This document shows, in pieces, positions 9,956 through 16,907 of a stretch of DNA of 64,000 bases. The position numbers were made by a program, and so were the translations under genes. The stretch is from an uncultured Naasia sp. (lineage in GTDB: Bacteria > Actinomycetota > Actinomycetes > Actinomycetales > Microbacteriaceae): positions 1 through 64,000 of the forward strand of contig CAJYYA010000014.1 in the NCBI GenBank assembly GCA_913778905.1, given 5' to 3'. Position 1 is the first letter of the stretch; every line of letters begins with the position of its first letter. Under the pieces are notes generated by a model. It saw only the letters and a list, made by a program, of their open reading frames with translations. It was not told the origin of the DNA and searched no databases.

Positions 9956-9986
9956 CGACAGCCGTGTCGACCACGATGAGATCATC
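9956..9986 (+). promoter_or_regulatory. Candidate operator/promoter region of the TetR gene
   Basis: The 37-base gap before the TetR gene carries CGACA-GCCG-TGTCG (9956-9969). The repeated 14-mer CCACGATGAGATCA (9971-9984) follows, within which GATGA-GA-TCATC is an inverted repeat. The shared motif with 1108-1121 suggests autoregulation and control of the permease promoter by the same protein. This is inference. Confidence 0.45.
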
Positions 9987-9992
9987 AGGAGC

Positions 9993-10694
9993 ATGAGTCC
10001 GAATTCCGCGACCAACCGAGCCGGACGACCCCGAGTGAACGCCGAAGGGGTGCCCTCGGGGCTGTCCGGGAGAGAGCAGATCCTCGCGGCCGCCGCCGAG
10101 CTCTTCTCCGAATCCGGTTTCTCGGGGACCTCGACGCGGGCCATCGCCGAGAAGGTCGGCATCCGCCAGCAGTCGCTCTACTACCACTTCGCGGGGAAGG
10201 ACGAGATCCTCGCGGAGCTGCTCAGCGGGTCCGTGCGTCCGAGCATCGACTTCGTCGAGAGCATCGAGGCCCGTGTGCCGGGCGATGTGTCGCCCGCCGG
10301 CGCACTCTTCGCGCTGGCCAGCATCGATGCCGGAACACTCCGGGCCACGCCGCACAACATCGGGACGCTGTACCTCCTGCCCGAACTGCAGGACGACCGC
10401 TACGAGCAGTTCCGAAGACAGCGCGTGCAGCTGCGGCGCATCTACGGTCGTCTCGGTTCGGCTGCGGCGCACCCGGATGTGGCGTCGAGCCTGGGAGAGT
10501 CGCGACTCGGCGCGGTGCTCCTGCAACTCGCCGAGACGGTGATCCAGCTCCGACGCGACGACGAGGACACGAGCGGTCACGACGACGACACCATCGCGGC
10601 GTCGTGCCTGCGAGTCCTGGGCCTCGGTGGTGCGGAGGTCGAGACGGCCCGCGCCGAAGCCGCAGCCGTCCTGGCCGGACTCGCCGCCGACTGA
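9993..10694 (+). CDS. TetR/AcrR-family transcriptional regulator of the guanidine-type cluster
   Basis: The 233-residue protein has a TetR-type N-terminal DNA-binding domain at about residues 28-75. REQILAAAAELFSESGFSGTS leads into the helix-turn-helix STRAIAEKVGIRQQSLYYHFAGKDEI. The C-terminal ligand-binding domain is unrecognised. The ATG at 9993 is preceded by AGGAG at 9987-9991. It follows allophanate hydrolase by 37 bases and may be read from the operon, its own promoter or both. Sharing a 14-base upstream motif with the permease points to control of this cluster. Whether it represses or activates, and its ligand, cannot be read from the sequence. Confidence 0.88.
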   Translation: MSPNSATNRAGRPRVNAEGVPSGLSGREQILAAAAELFSESGFSGTSTRAIAEKVGIRQQSLYYHFAGKDEILAELLSGSVRPSIDFVESIEARVPGDVSPAGALFALASIDAGTLRATPHNIGTLYLLPELQDDRYEQFRRQRVQLRRIYGRLGSAAAHPDVASSLGESRLGAVLLQLAETVIQLRRDDEDTSGHDDDTIAASCLRVLGLGGAEVETARAEAAAVLAGLAAD

Positions 10695-10921
10695 GAGCGG
10701 CGTCGACCACCGACCGGTCCGGAGTCGCAACGCAAGCCCTCGGCAGAAGCTGGGACCCGTGTGGGTCGTTCGACCTCGTTGGGCGAATCGGGCGCCGATC
10801 GCGCCATGCGACACGCTGATGCGAATGGGACGCTCTTGGCTCGACTCCAGAGAGGTGGGGCGCCTCGATTCGCTGAGGTGGTGCGGCAGAGGCTCACCGA
10901 AGCACAAGATGGCAGTTCGAG
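10695..10921. other. Intergenic stretch without recognised gene
   Basis: About 227 bases between the TetR gene and the HsdR relic. No convincing gene, tRNA or repeat is seen on either strand. The small inverted repeat GCCGCCGAC-TGAGA-GCGGCG spanning the TetR stop could be a weak terminator. Confidence 0.4.
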
Positions 10922-11061
10922 CTAGGCGACGCCGGCTCGGTGCTTCACCTCGCCGAGGATGTTCACGATGTCGTCGACTTGGTCGTCGCTGAAGAGCTGG
11001 CTCGGGCCGGTCGGAGCGCGGTCGGTGAAGGGCGACTCGAAGAGGCGGGACGACGGGGCGG
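10922..11061 (-). pseudogene. Remnant of type I restriction enzyme HsdR C-terminus
   Basis: Reading the minus strand gives a 46-codon frame ending in TAG at 10922-10924. It contains RLFESPFTDRAPTGPSQ followed by LFSDDQVDDIVNILGEVKHRAGVA. This matches the typical extreme C-terminus of type I restriction endonuclease R subunits (ESPFTD, GP.QLF, VDDIV..L.EV). There is no start codon and no upstream HsdR sequence; the frame runs into the unrelated DUF1905 gene. It is therefore the tail of a gene whose body has been lost. The assignment rests on motif recall and was not checked by search. Confidence 0.7.
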
Positions 11062-11490
11062 TCAGGAAAGTTTGGCGACGACCGCGGCCACTCGGCGGGC
11101 GCGGGTATCAGCGGCCTTCGCCGCGGAGATGTTCGAGACATGGGCCTTGCGTGCGCTGGGAGGAAGGGCGTCGAAGGCGGCACGGACTCCGGCGTCCGCG
11201 AGTGCACCGGCGAGGTCCTCCGGCACGTCGACCGTACGCGGAGAGGTGTCGAGCTCGATGTCGACCGTCAGGGCCTCGCCGCCAGTGAGACCCGTGGCTG
11301 CCCGCCGTTCGGCCGAGAACGGGATCAGGCTCCGGCCGTCCATCGCGCCGATGGCGCTCGGGTAGGTGAAGCCATTCACCGTCACGGTCACCAGCGCTCG
11401 CCTCCCGCCGCCGAGCGCCGCGACGACCTCATCCGGAACCGGGATGCCGGTGTTGTTGCCCTTCTGCCAGAGCGAGGTCTCGTAACGCAT
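11062..11490 (-). CDS. DUF1905 / YdeI-OmpD-associated family protein
   Basis: This small soluble protein has 142 residues. The N-terminal half (residues about 1-85, opening MRYETSLWQKGNNTGIPVPDEVV and including RRALVTVTVNGFTYPSAIG) matches DUF1905. The C-terminal half (VPEDLAGALADAGVRAAFDALPP then SARKAHVSNISAAKAADTRARRV) matches the YdeI/OmpD-associated helical segment. Function is not established for this arrangement. The gene stands alone, between an HsdR relic and a surface-protein gene read in the same direction but separated by a strong hairpin. No clear Shine-Dalgarno sequence precedes the ATG at 11490. Confidence 0.85.
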   Translation of the reverse strand: MRYETSLWQKGNNTGIPVPDEVVAALGGGRRALVTVTVNGFTYPSAIGAMDGRSLIPFSAERRAATGLTGGEALTVDIELDTSPRTVDVPEDLAGALADAGVRAAFDALPPSARKAHVSNISAAKAADTRARRVAAVVAKLS

Positions 11491-11555
11491 TGCGGGAGTA
11501 TCGCAGGGGTCCGGTGACGAAACCAGAGGCGTTGCCTTCCCAGCGGGAACGGCGA

Positions 11556-11588
11556 GGGCGGGGCGGACCGTGGTGGTCCGCCCCGCCC
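11556..11588 (-). terminator. Strong hairpin downstream of the surface-protein gene
   Basis: A perfect 14-bp stem, GGGCGGGGCGGACC with GGTCCGCCCCGCCC, has a 5-base loop GTGGT. It sits 22 bases beyond the stop of the LAxTG surface-protein gene on the minus strand. No T-tract follows, as is common in high-GC actinobacteria. Confidence 0.7.
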
Positions 11589-11609
11589 TGCGTCAGCGGG
11601 TGCGCTCGC

Positions 11610-13703
11610 TCAGCCGCGACGCGCCCGGCTACGGCGGCCGGTCACCACGAGTCCCGCACCGGCTGCGAGAGCCAGAAGGCTCGCGATGATCGCAACACCC
11701 CAGCTGCCCCCGTCGAAGCCGGTCGACGCCAGGCCCCGGGAGGCGAGGTTGCCGGCTGCCGGCGCGACATCGTCGATCCCGATTGCTCCGTTGCCCAGGC
11801 CCGCGCCCGAACCCGTCGTGCCGTCCGAGCCCGGGACAGTCCCGCCGCCGCCCGTGCCCGGTTGGGTGCCGCCGCCGGCGCCGGGATCGACACCCGTATC
11901 CGGTATCTCGAGAGCATCCGCCGTGACGACCGCCGCGCGGACGTGGGACCCGACGCCCCGCTCGTCGTCGACATCCACAGCCGTGACCGTCACCGAACCG
12001 TCCGCCACACGAGACACCGTCGAACCCTCAGCAGTCGCGCCCAGAAGACGGCCCGATGCCGACGCGGCCTGCTTGTTGAGCGTCACGGTCATCGTGCGAC
12101 CCTCTACCGCGATCACCGTGTTGGGGGCGATGGCCCCGGCTGCGACCGGGGTGCCCGCGACGGTGCCGCCGCCGGTGGTCACCGAGATCTCCTTCGCGGT
12201 CACGACCAGCTTGACGTCGCTCAGCGCCACCTCGGCAGACGAACCGGGGTAGAGCGACAGCGAGCCCAGCGACACGGTCGACGCGTCGGCGGTGCTACTC
12301 GTGACCGCGTCCGTCACCTTGATCTGGCCGATCGCACCGTCTGCGATGGACGCGGAGTTCGCCGACTCGGGGGCGTTCGAGATAGTGCCGGAATCCGTGG
12401 ATCCCGCGACCGGACGAGCTGCGAGAGCAGCGGGGTCGACCGCCGAGGGGCCGTGGGCGTCGAGGGCGAAGGCGAAGCGCGGGGGCAGGACCGGATCCGT
12501 CGTCGGCTCGGGCGCCGGGCCCGGATCCGGGGTGACCGCGGGGGCCGTCCAGTGCACGGTGCCGAGACTGACCGACGGGTACGCACCCGTCAGGTCCTCG
12601 TAGCGGAGGGCCGTGATGAGGATGCTGCCGTCCGATTGCGTGACGCGCTCGTTCAGGTGCACCTTCACGCGAGGAACCCCGTTGGTGTCGAGCCCCGTGT
12701 AGAGATCGGTTCCGGTGTTGATCCAGACACCGTTCACGAAGACCGCTGAGAAGTCACGATCGAACGTGAGCTTCGAGCCGCCGTTGGCCGCCACATCCAG
12801 GTTCAGCCCGTACACGCGCAGCGCCGACCACATGTACTCCCCGACCGACGAGGTGTCCGGGATCTGCGTGAAGGAACCGATCCGCACCGCGCTGGAGCCG
12901 TCCTCGTTGTGCGAGACGGTGACATCAGTCGCCTTCGAGGCCGACCCCGCCGCGCGCACGTTCGCCGCCGTGACCGTTCCCGGCTCGGTCAGCCGCGGGG
13001 CCGAGGGGATCAGTGATGCGCCGGCCTGTGACGTGACCGAGACGCCCGACACGAGCGAATCCGCGGCGGCGTTCGTGGACGGGGTGCACGCCGCGGTGCC
13101 GAGACGGACGCGCCAGATCTCGGACCAGCCGGCCGCGGCCTCGATACGGAGGGCAGTCACCTGAACGCGACCCGACACGACGGACCGCTCGCCGATGAAG
13201 AGCTTGGTCGGGCCCCAGGTCGACGAGTTCGGCAGGTCGTAGGTGTATCCGTCGCTGAGCTTGGCGGCGTCGAGCACGTTCACGCCGTCGACCGTGAGGG
13301 TGTCGAAGCTGACGGCGGTGGTTCCGTCGGTGCCGCAGGTGGCCTCAAGGCCGGTGAACGTCACCGGTACGCGGTCACGGAGTTGGAACGTCCCGCTCTC
13401 CACTCGAGCCAGAGCGCCGTCCGCAGCCGCGCGAGTGCTCAGTCCCGCGGTTCGCGTCGTGTTGAGGCGGTAGACGTCACTCGTCGATGCGAGCGACCCC
13501 TCGACGGTCGGGCCGCTCACGTACTCGCTGAGCGGAGCCTGCGCCTGCAGGGTCCCGCCGTCGGAGTCCATCATCTGGATCCCGTAGGCGCTCGTGAGCG
13601 GGGCGTTCGCGGCCATGGCCGGGGGCGTCGCCGCCAACGCACCGGCCAGGCCTGCGAGGAGGACGCCGGCCGCCGCGAGGCGGAGGGGGGTACGGGGGAT
13701 CAT
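11610..13703 (-). CDS. Sortase-anchored (LAxTG) secreted surface protein of unknown function
   Basis: The 697-residue protein has a Sec signal peptide (RTPLRLAAAGVLLAGLAGALA, cleavage near residue 31). The C-terminal sorting signal is LASTG at 658-662, a hydrophobic helix and RRSRARRG tail. LAxTG is the form used by class E sortases of actinobacteria. Between them are two related beta-rich modules ending in CGTDGTT..SFDTLTVDGVNVL and VFVNGVWINTGTD segments, and a Pro/Gly-rich wall-spanning linker. No enzyme motif is recognised. The gene overlaps the upstream S53 protease gene by ATGA, so both are made together and probably act together outside the cell. It lies downstream of a Fur/Zur-like box. 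Confidence 0.8.
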   Translation of the reverse strand: MIPRTPLRLAAAGVLLAGLAGALAATPPAMAANAPLTSAYGIQMMDSDGGTLQAQAPLSEYVSGPTVEGSLASTSDVYRLNTTRTAGLSTRAAADGALARVESGTFQLRDRVPVTFTGLEATCGTDGTTAVSFDTLTVDGVNVLDAAKLSDGYTYDLPNSSTWGPTKLFIGERSVVSGRVQVTALRIEAAAGWSEIWRVRLGTAACTPSTNAAADSLVSGVSVTSQAGASLIPSAPRLTEPGTVTAANVRAAGSASKATDVTVSHNEDGSSAVRIGSFTQIPDTSSVGEYMWSALRVYGLNLDVAANGGSKLTFDRDFSAVFVNGVWINTGTDLYTGLDTNGVPRVKVHLNERVTQSDGSILITALRYEDLTGAYPSVSLGTVHWTAPAVTPDPGPAPEPTTDPVLPPRFAFALDAHGPSAVDPAALAARPVAGSTDSGTISNAPESANSASIADGAIGQIKVTDAVTSSTADASTVSLGSLSLYPGSSAEVALSDVKLVVTAKEISVTTGGGTVAGTPVAAGAIAPNTVIAVEGRTMTVTLNKQAASASGRLLGATAEGSTVSRVADGSVTVTAVDVDDERGVGSHVRAAVVTADALEIPDTGVDPGAGGGTQPGTGGGGTVPGSDGTTGSGAGLGNGAIGIDDVAPAAGNLASRGLASTGFDGGSWGVAIIASLLALAAGAGLVVTGRRSRARRG

Positions 13704-15487
13704 CGCTGTGCTCCGAACTCATCGAGGAACGCGGCACCACGAGGGATACCGAGTCCGGTGACGGGGTCCCAGCCAGCGCCCGACTGCAGGCTCTGCGGCT
13801 TGGTGTCCCACAGGTAAAGGGTTTCGAGCCAGAGCTGGCCCGTCTTGGGGCTGCGGCGGTACCAGGTGCCGGCCGATGCCGGGGTGATGTCGCGGATCGC
13901 GGAGTCGTCGCCCATCAGGTCGTAGAGGAATGGAGTCGCGAGACCGACCTTCACGCCAGTGCGGGCCTTCGCGATCGCGACGACCGAGGCGACCATCGGG
14001 GTCGCGAGACTCGTGCCGCCGTGCGCTTCGTAGGTGACGCCCGTGCCGGCCTGGTTCGGGACAGCGACGGTGAAGCCGGTATTCGGATCGGCGAGCGACG
14101 CGACGTCCGGGAGGAGTCGTTTCGTGCCCGCGACCGCCAGCTTTTCGCGCTGCCAGGTCGGGCGGTCGTAGAACTTCGACTCGCCGCCGCCGGCGCCGTA
14201 GATGAAGCCGGGCGGGATGATCCCGCCGTTCTGCGCGAAGCGGGTCTGCACCTCCCAGCCGGAGCTCACTGCGACGGAGTCGTCCCGGCCGAGCCCGATG
14301 CTGGCCCCGCCCACGGCGGTGATGTAGGGGCTGGATGCCGGGGAGGCGACGTCCGCCTCGCCCGCGTGGTCACCCGCGAGGGTGTAGTCGCCCTCGTTGC
14401 CGGTGGACGCGAAGACCGAGACGCCCCTTGCACCGGCCTCGACCAGGACGCGGTTGAGCAGCGTGCGATCGGCGTCGGTGTCGAGCTCCTCGGGACCTCC
14501 GAACGACAGTGAGACCACATCGGGACGCGGCGAGGCCTCGACGGCGTCGAGCACGCGCAGGTAGAGCGTCGATGCTTCGCAGTCGTTCGCGCCCCAATAG
14601 ACGATGTTCGCGTCGGGAGCCACCGCGCGGACGGCCTGCACATCGAGGTGCTGCTCGACGGTCCACGCCGCGGGGCCGCCGCAGCGCGAGTTGTCGGGAG
14701 CCGCCGGGGAGTTGTGCACGTACTGGCCGTTGGCGAACGCGGAAAGTCCTCGCGACGTGAAGTACGTGTCGGTGTTCGCCTGGACGCGCGCGTCGTCGAA
14801 GACGCCGACGATGGCGACCGTGGCGCCCTTTCCTGTCGCGTCGGATGGGAGCTCGTGGATCGCGCGCAGCTGTTGGGGGCCGTATCCGCAGAGTGCGTTC
14901 GACTTGTAGGTGACGTCGACGGATGCGGGCCAGGTCGAGGAGAGCTTCTCACCCCAGTAGGCGGCGCAGTCGTCGCTCACCGCGGGAGCGGCTTGAGCGG
15001 ACGGCTTCATGGCGTCGGTCGACACGAGGCCGGCGACGGTGTCGACCGCGGTGAGGTCGGCGGGAATGGAGAGATCACGGACCGGTGCTATCGCGGCGCG
15101 CCCGGCGACACGGGTCTCCGCGAACGAGGTGTCGAAAGCCGACGCGAGAGCGGCGTAGGAACCGCTCACGCCGAGGGCGGCGATGCTCGCGCGCCGGTCC
15201 GTGACGGTCAGACCTTCCGAGCTCAGCCACGCGATGGTGCGGTCGACCTCGGACGGGTCCGCGTGTTCGTTCAGCACGACGGTCGCGGCGGTGTTCCCGG
15301 TGGGAACAGTGTCAGTTGCATTGGCGCTCAGGTCAGCGGACCAGGACGGGGCCGAGCCGACGAGCGGGCGGCGTTCGGACGTGCTGTCGGCTGCAGAACT
15401 GCACGCGGTGAGAGCGGACGCCGCAAGTGCGGCCGCGATGAGGGCGGCGAGGGGAACCCGTCGCCGCGGATGGGGGATCTGATGCAT
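13700..15487 (-). CDS. Secreted S53 family (sedolisin / pro-kumamolisin type) serine-carboxyl peptidase lipoprotein
   Basis: The 595-residue protein begins with a lipoprotein signal ending LTAC (C29). A prodomain of the pro-kumamolisin type follows (about 55-165, with VVLNEHADPSEVDRTIAWLSS and SIAALGVSGSYAALASAFDTS). The peptidase domain shows the catalytic Glu-Asp pair E278 and D282 in TVEQHLD and the nucleophile S493 in GGTSLATP. The SLSFGG segment near 327-331 carries the usual surroundings of the fold. It should be an acid-active endopeptidase held at the outer membrane face. The start at 15487 has only a weak Shine-Dalgarno. It is coupled by ATGA overlap to the LAxTG surface-protein gene, and its promoter overlaps a Fur/Zur-like box. 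Confidence 0.9.
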   Translation of the reverse strand: MHQIPHPRRRVPLAALIAAALAASALTACSSAADSTSERRPLVGSAPSWSADLSANATDTVPTGNTAATVVLNEHADPSEVDRTIAWLSSEGLTVTDRRASIAALGVSGSYAALASAFDTSFAETRVAGRAAIAPVRDLSIPADLTAVDTVAGLVSTDAMKPSAQAAPAVSDDCAAYWGEKLSSTWPASVDVTYKSNALCGYGPQQLRAIHELPSDATGKGATVAIVGVFDDARVQANTDTYFTSRGLSAFANGQYVHNSPAAPDNSRCGGPAAWTVEQHLDVQAVRAVAPDANIVYWGANDCEASTLYLRVLDAVEASPRPDVVSLSFGGPEELDTDADRTLLNRVLVEAGARGVSVFASTGNEGDYTLAGDHAGEADVASPASSPYITAVGGASIGLGRDDSVAVSSGWEVQTRFAQNGGIIPPGFIYGAGGGESKFYDRPTWQREKLAVAGTKRLLPDVASLADPNTGFTVAVPNQAGTGVTYEAHGGTSLATPMVASVVAIAKARTGVKVGLATPFLYDLMGDDSAIRDITPASAGTWYRRSPKTGQLWLETLYLWDTKPQSLQSGAGWDPVTGLGIPRGAAFLDEFGAQR

Positions 15488-15529
15488 CGATCGCTTTCAG
15501 TGAGGAGCTGTGGCCGGACGGCCAGCAGC

Positions 15530-15554
15530 ACTCTACTGAGAATGAGAATCGTTA
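15530..15554 (-). promoter_or_regulatory. Promoter with Fur/Zur-like box upstream of the S53 protease operon
   Basis: On the minus strand a -10-like TAGAGT maps to 15535-15530. The plus-strand sequence TGAGAATGAGAATCGTTA (15537-15554) covers the spacer upstream of it. It contains the interrupted palindrome AATGA-GAA-TCGTT and resembles FUR-superfamily operators (Fur or Zur). It does not resemble the DtxR-type box found at 16889. A site here would block the promoter when metal is bound. Assignment to Zur or Fur is inference. Confidence 0.55.
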
Positions 15555-15600
15555 AGGAAACCGGTGTGAGTCGTCGAAGAACGCAATAGCGCGAAACGAC

Positions 15601-15637
15601 GCCCGGCCCGATTCGAATGTGTCGGACCGGGCCGGGC
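15601..15637. other. GC-rich intergenic hairpin
   Basis: GCCCGGCCCG (15601-15610) pairs perfectly with CGGGCCGGGC (15628-15637). It lies upstream of the S53 operon on one side and beside a palindromic repeat element on the other. No T-tract is present; it may be a terminator for readthrough from the minus-strand gene at 15849-16883. Confidence 0.5.
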
Positions 15638-15665
15638 GGGGGTCGGCTATCGATGGCGCACTCCG

Positions 15666-15818
15666 GCTGAACAAATGCAGGAGCCATCAAAACGAATGCA
15701 GGAGATCCGAGTTCACCGCCCTGCCAGGCCGGTGCGGATCCCGATGATTCCGGGCCCTTTATCCGGGAGGCGGAGCGAACGTCCTGCATATCGCTGGTGA
15801 CTCCTGCATTTGTTCAGC
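15666..15818. repeat. 153-bp nested palindromic intergenic element
   Basis: The ends are an 18-bp perfect inverted repeat, GCTGAACAAATGCAGGAG at 15666-15683 and its reverse complement at 15801-15818. A second, imperfect pair lies inside: CGAATGCAGGAG near 15693-15704 and CGTCCTGCATATCG near 15780-15793. ATGCAGGA is thus present four times, two in each orientation. There is no gene in it. It could be a REP/BIME- or MITE-like element or a structured regulatory region; copy number elsewhere in the genome is unknown. Confidence 0.65.
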
Positions 15819-15848
15819 AGCAGGCGCGGGATGGACGGGGCGGGCGGG

Positions 15849-16883
15849 TCAGTCGAGTGCGCTGGTGATTTCGGCGACCACCAAGCGGGCCGCGACCGGT
15901 CCCGCGTTGAGGAAGAACGGGTCGAGATCGACCTTCGTCGCGTGCTTCTCCTGTACTGCCGTGAGCGTCGGCCAGAGAGCGGCGCCCTCGATCAGCTTGA
16001 GACCGTCGCCGTTGCCCGCGTAGAAGATCCGATCGGCATCCGCGAGGTCGAGCTGCTCGGCGCTGATCTCCTGCGAGGTGTCGTCGAAGAGCTGCGACTC
16101 CGGGCGGCCCAGGCCGAGGTCCTGGGCGAGCCCGCCGGTGAACGACGGGAAGCCCATGATGCGGGTTCGATCGCCCGTCGTCTGGAGGAACGACACCGTC
16201 GGGGCGGGGGAGGGGAGCGTGGCTGCGAATACCGCCGCGGAGGACTGCAGATCGTCGAGCTGCTTCTGCGCATCGCCCTCGCGGCCGAGCGAGTCTGCGA
16301 TCAGGAGGAAGTCGCTCTTCCAGTTCACGCCGTTGCCGAGCGTGACGACGGTCGGCGCGATAGCAGATAGAGCGTCGTAGATCTCGGTGCCGCGCGTCGA
16401 GTTGATGAGGATGAGATCCGGCTTGGCCTGGGCGATCGCCTCCAGGTCGGGCTCGGTGCGCTCGCCGATGTCGGCCATCTCCGCGAGCGGGTCCGCGTAC
16501 TGCGGGAATTCGTCGGCGAGGTAGCCGGGCACGAGGTCGGCCTTCTTGGCGCGCGTCGCCGCGGCGGGCACGATGTCCAGCGACAGCAGCGCGTCGAGCT
16601 GTCCGGTTGAGACGACGGCGATGTGTTGCGGCTTCGTCGGGATCTCCGTCGTGCCGGCGTAATGGGTCACCGTGCGTGGGAAGGTGCCGTCCGCTTTCGT
16701 CGATCCCATGCCGTCCGCCATGGTTCGGGACACGACCCAGTCGCCTGACGAACCCGCCTCGGCGTCGGGGAGGGAGGCGGAGGGCGAGGTGGTCGTTGCG
16801 GCGCATCCGGCCAGGACCAGAGCAGTGGCGAGGATGGCGAGAGATCGAATGGCCGTGGTGGTGCGGGATTGAGATCTAGTCAC
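15849..16883 (-). CDS. Iron-siderophore ABC transporter substrate-binding lipoprotein
   Basis: The 344-residue lipoprotein has a signal ending VLAGC (C27) and a periplasmic-binding-protein type III fold as in FecB/FhuD. Family landmarks include HIAVVSTGQLDALLSLDIVP near 88-107, GERTEPDLEAIAQAKPDLIL near 138-157, and the C-terminal FYAGNGDGLKLIEGAALWPTL segment. It captures an Fe(III)-siderophore or haem-like ligand for the FecCD permeases encoded divergently at 16908. The GTG at 16883 lies only 24 bases from the divergent permease start, and the gap is an iron box, so it is probably iron-repressed. No ATPase gene adjoins the set. Confidence 0.88.
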   Translation of the reverse strand: MTRSQSRTTTAIRSLAILATALVLAGCAATTTSPSASLPDAEAGSSGDWVVSRTMADGMGSTKADGTFPRTVTHYAGTTEIPTKPQHIAVVSTGQLDALLSLDIVPAAATRAKKADLVPGYLADEFPQYADPLAEMADIGERTEPDLEAIAQAKPDLILINSTRGTEIYDALSAIAPTVVTLGNGVNWKSDFLLIADSLGREGDAQKQLDDLQSSAAVFAATLPSPAPTVSFLQTTGDRTRIMGFPSFTGGLAQDLGLGRPESQLFDDTSQEISAEQLDLADADRIFYAGNGDGLKLIEGAALWPTLTAVQEKHATKVDLDPFFLNAGPVAARLVVAEITSALD

Positions 16884-16907
16884 TCGGATTAGGTTAGCCT
16901 AACCTGA
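16884..16907. promoter_or_regulatory. DtxR/IdeR iron box in a 24-bp divergent promoter
   Basis: TTAGGTTAGCCTAACCTGA (16889-16907) matches the actinobacterial DtxR/IdeR operator consensus at essentially every position. It fills the gap between two divergent GTG starts at 16883 and 16908. The palindrome centre contains TAGCCT on the plus and TAGGCT on the minus strand, both fitting TAnnnT -10 elements at leaderless-transcript spacing. Iron-bound regulator would block both promoters at once. The box itself is clear; the -10 assignments are inference. Confidence 0.9.

Noticed and set aside
14648-15589. Plus-strand open frame opposite the S53 protease
   Set aside because: Low-complexity Gly/Arg/Val mirror of the protease gene; the protease has its catalytic residues and signal peptide.
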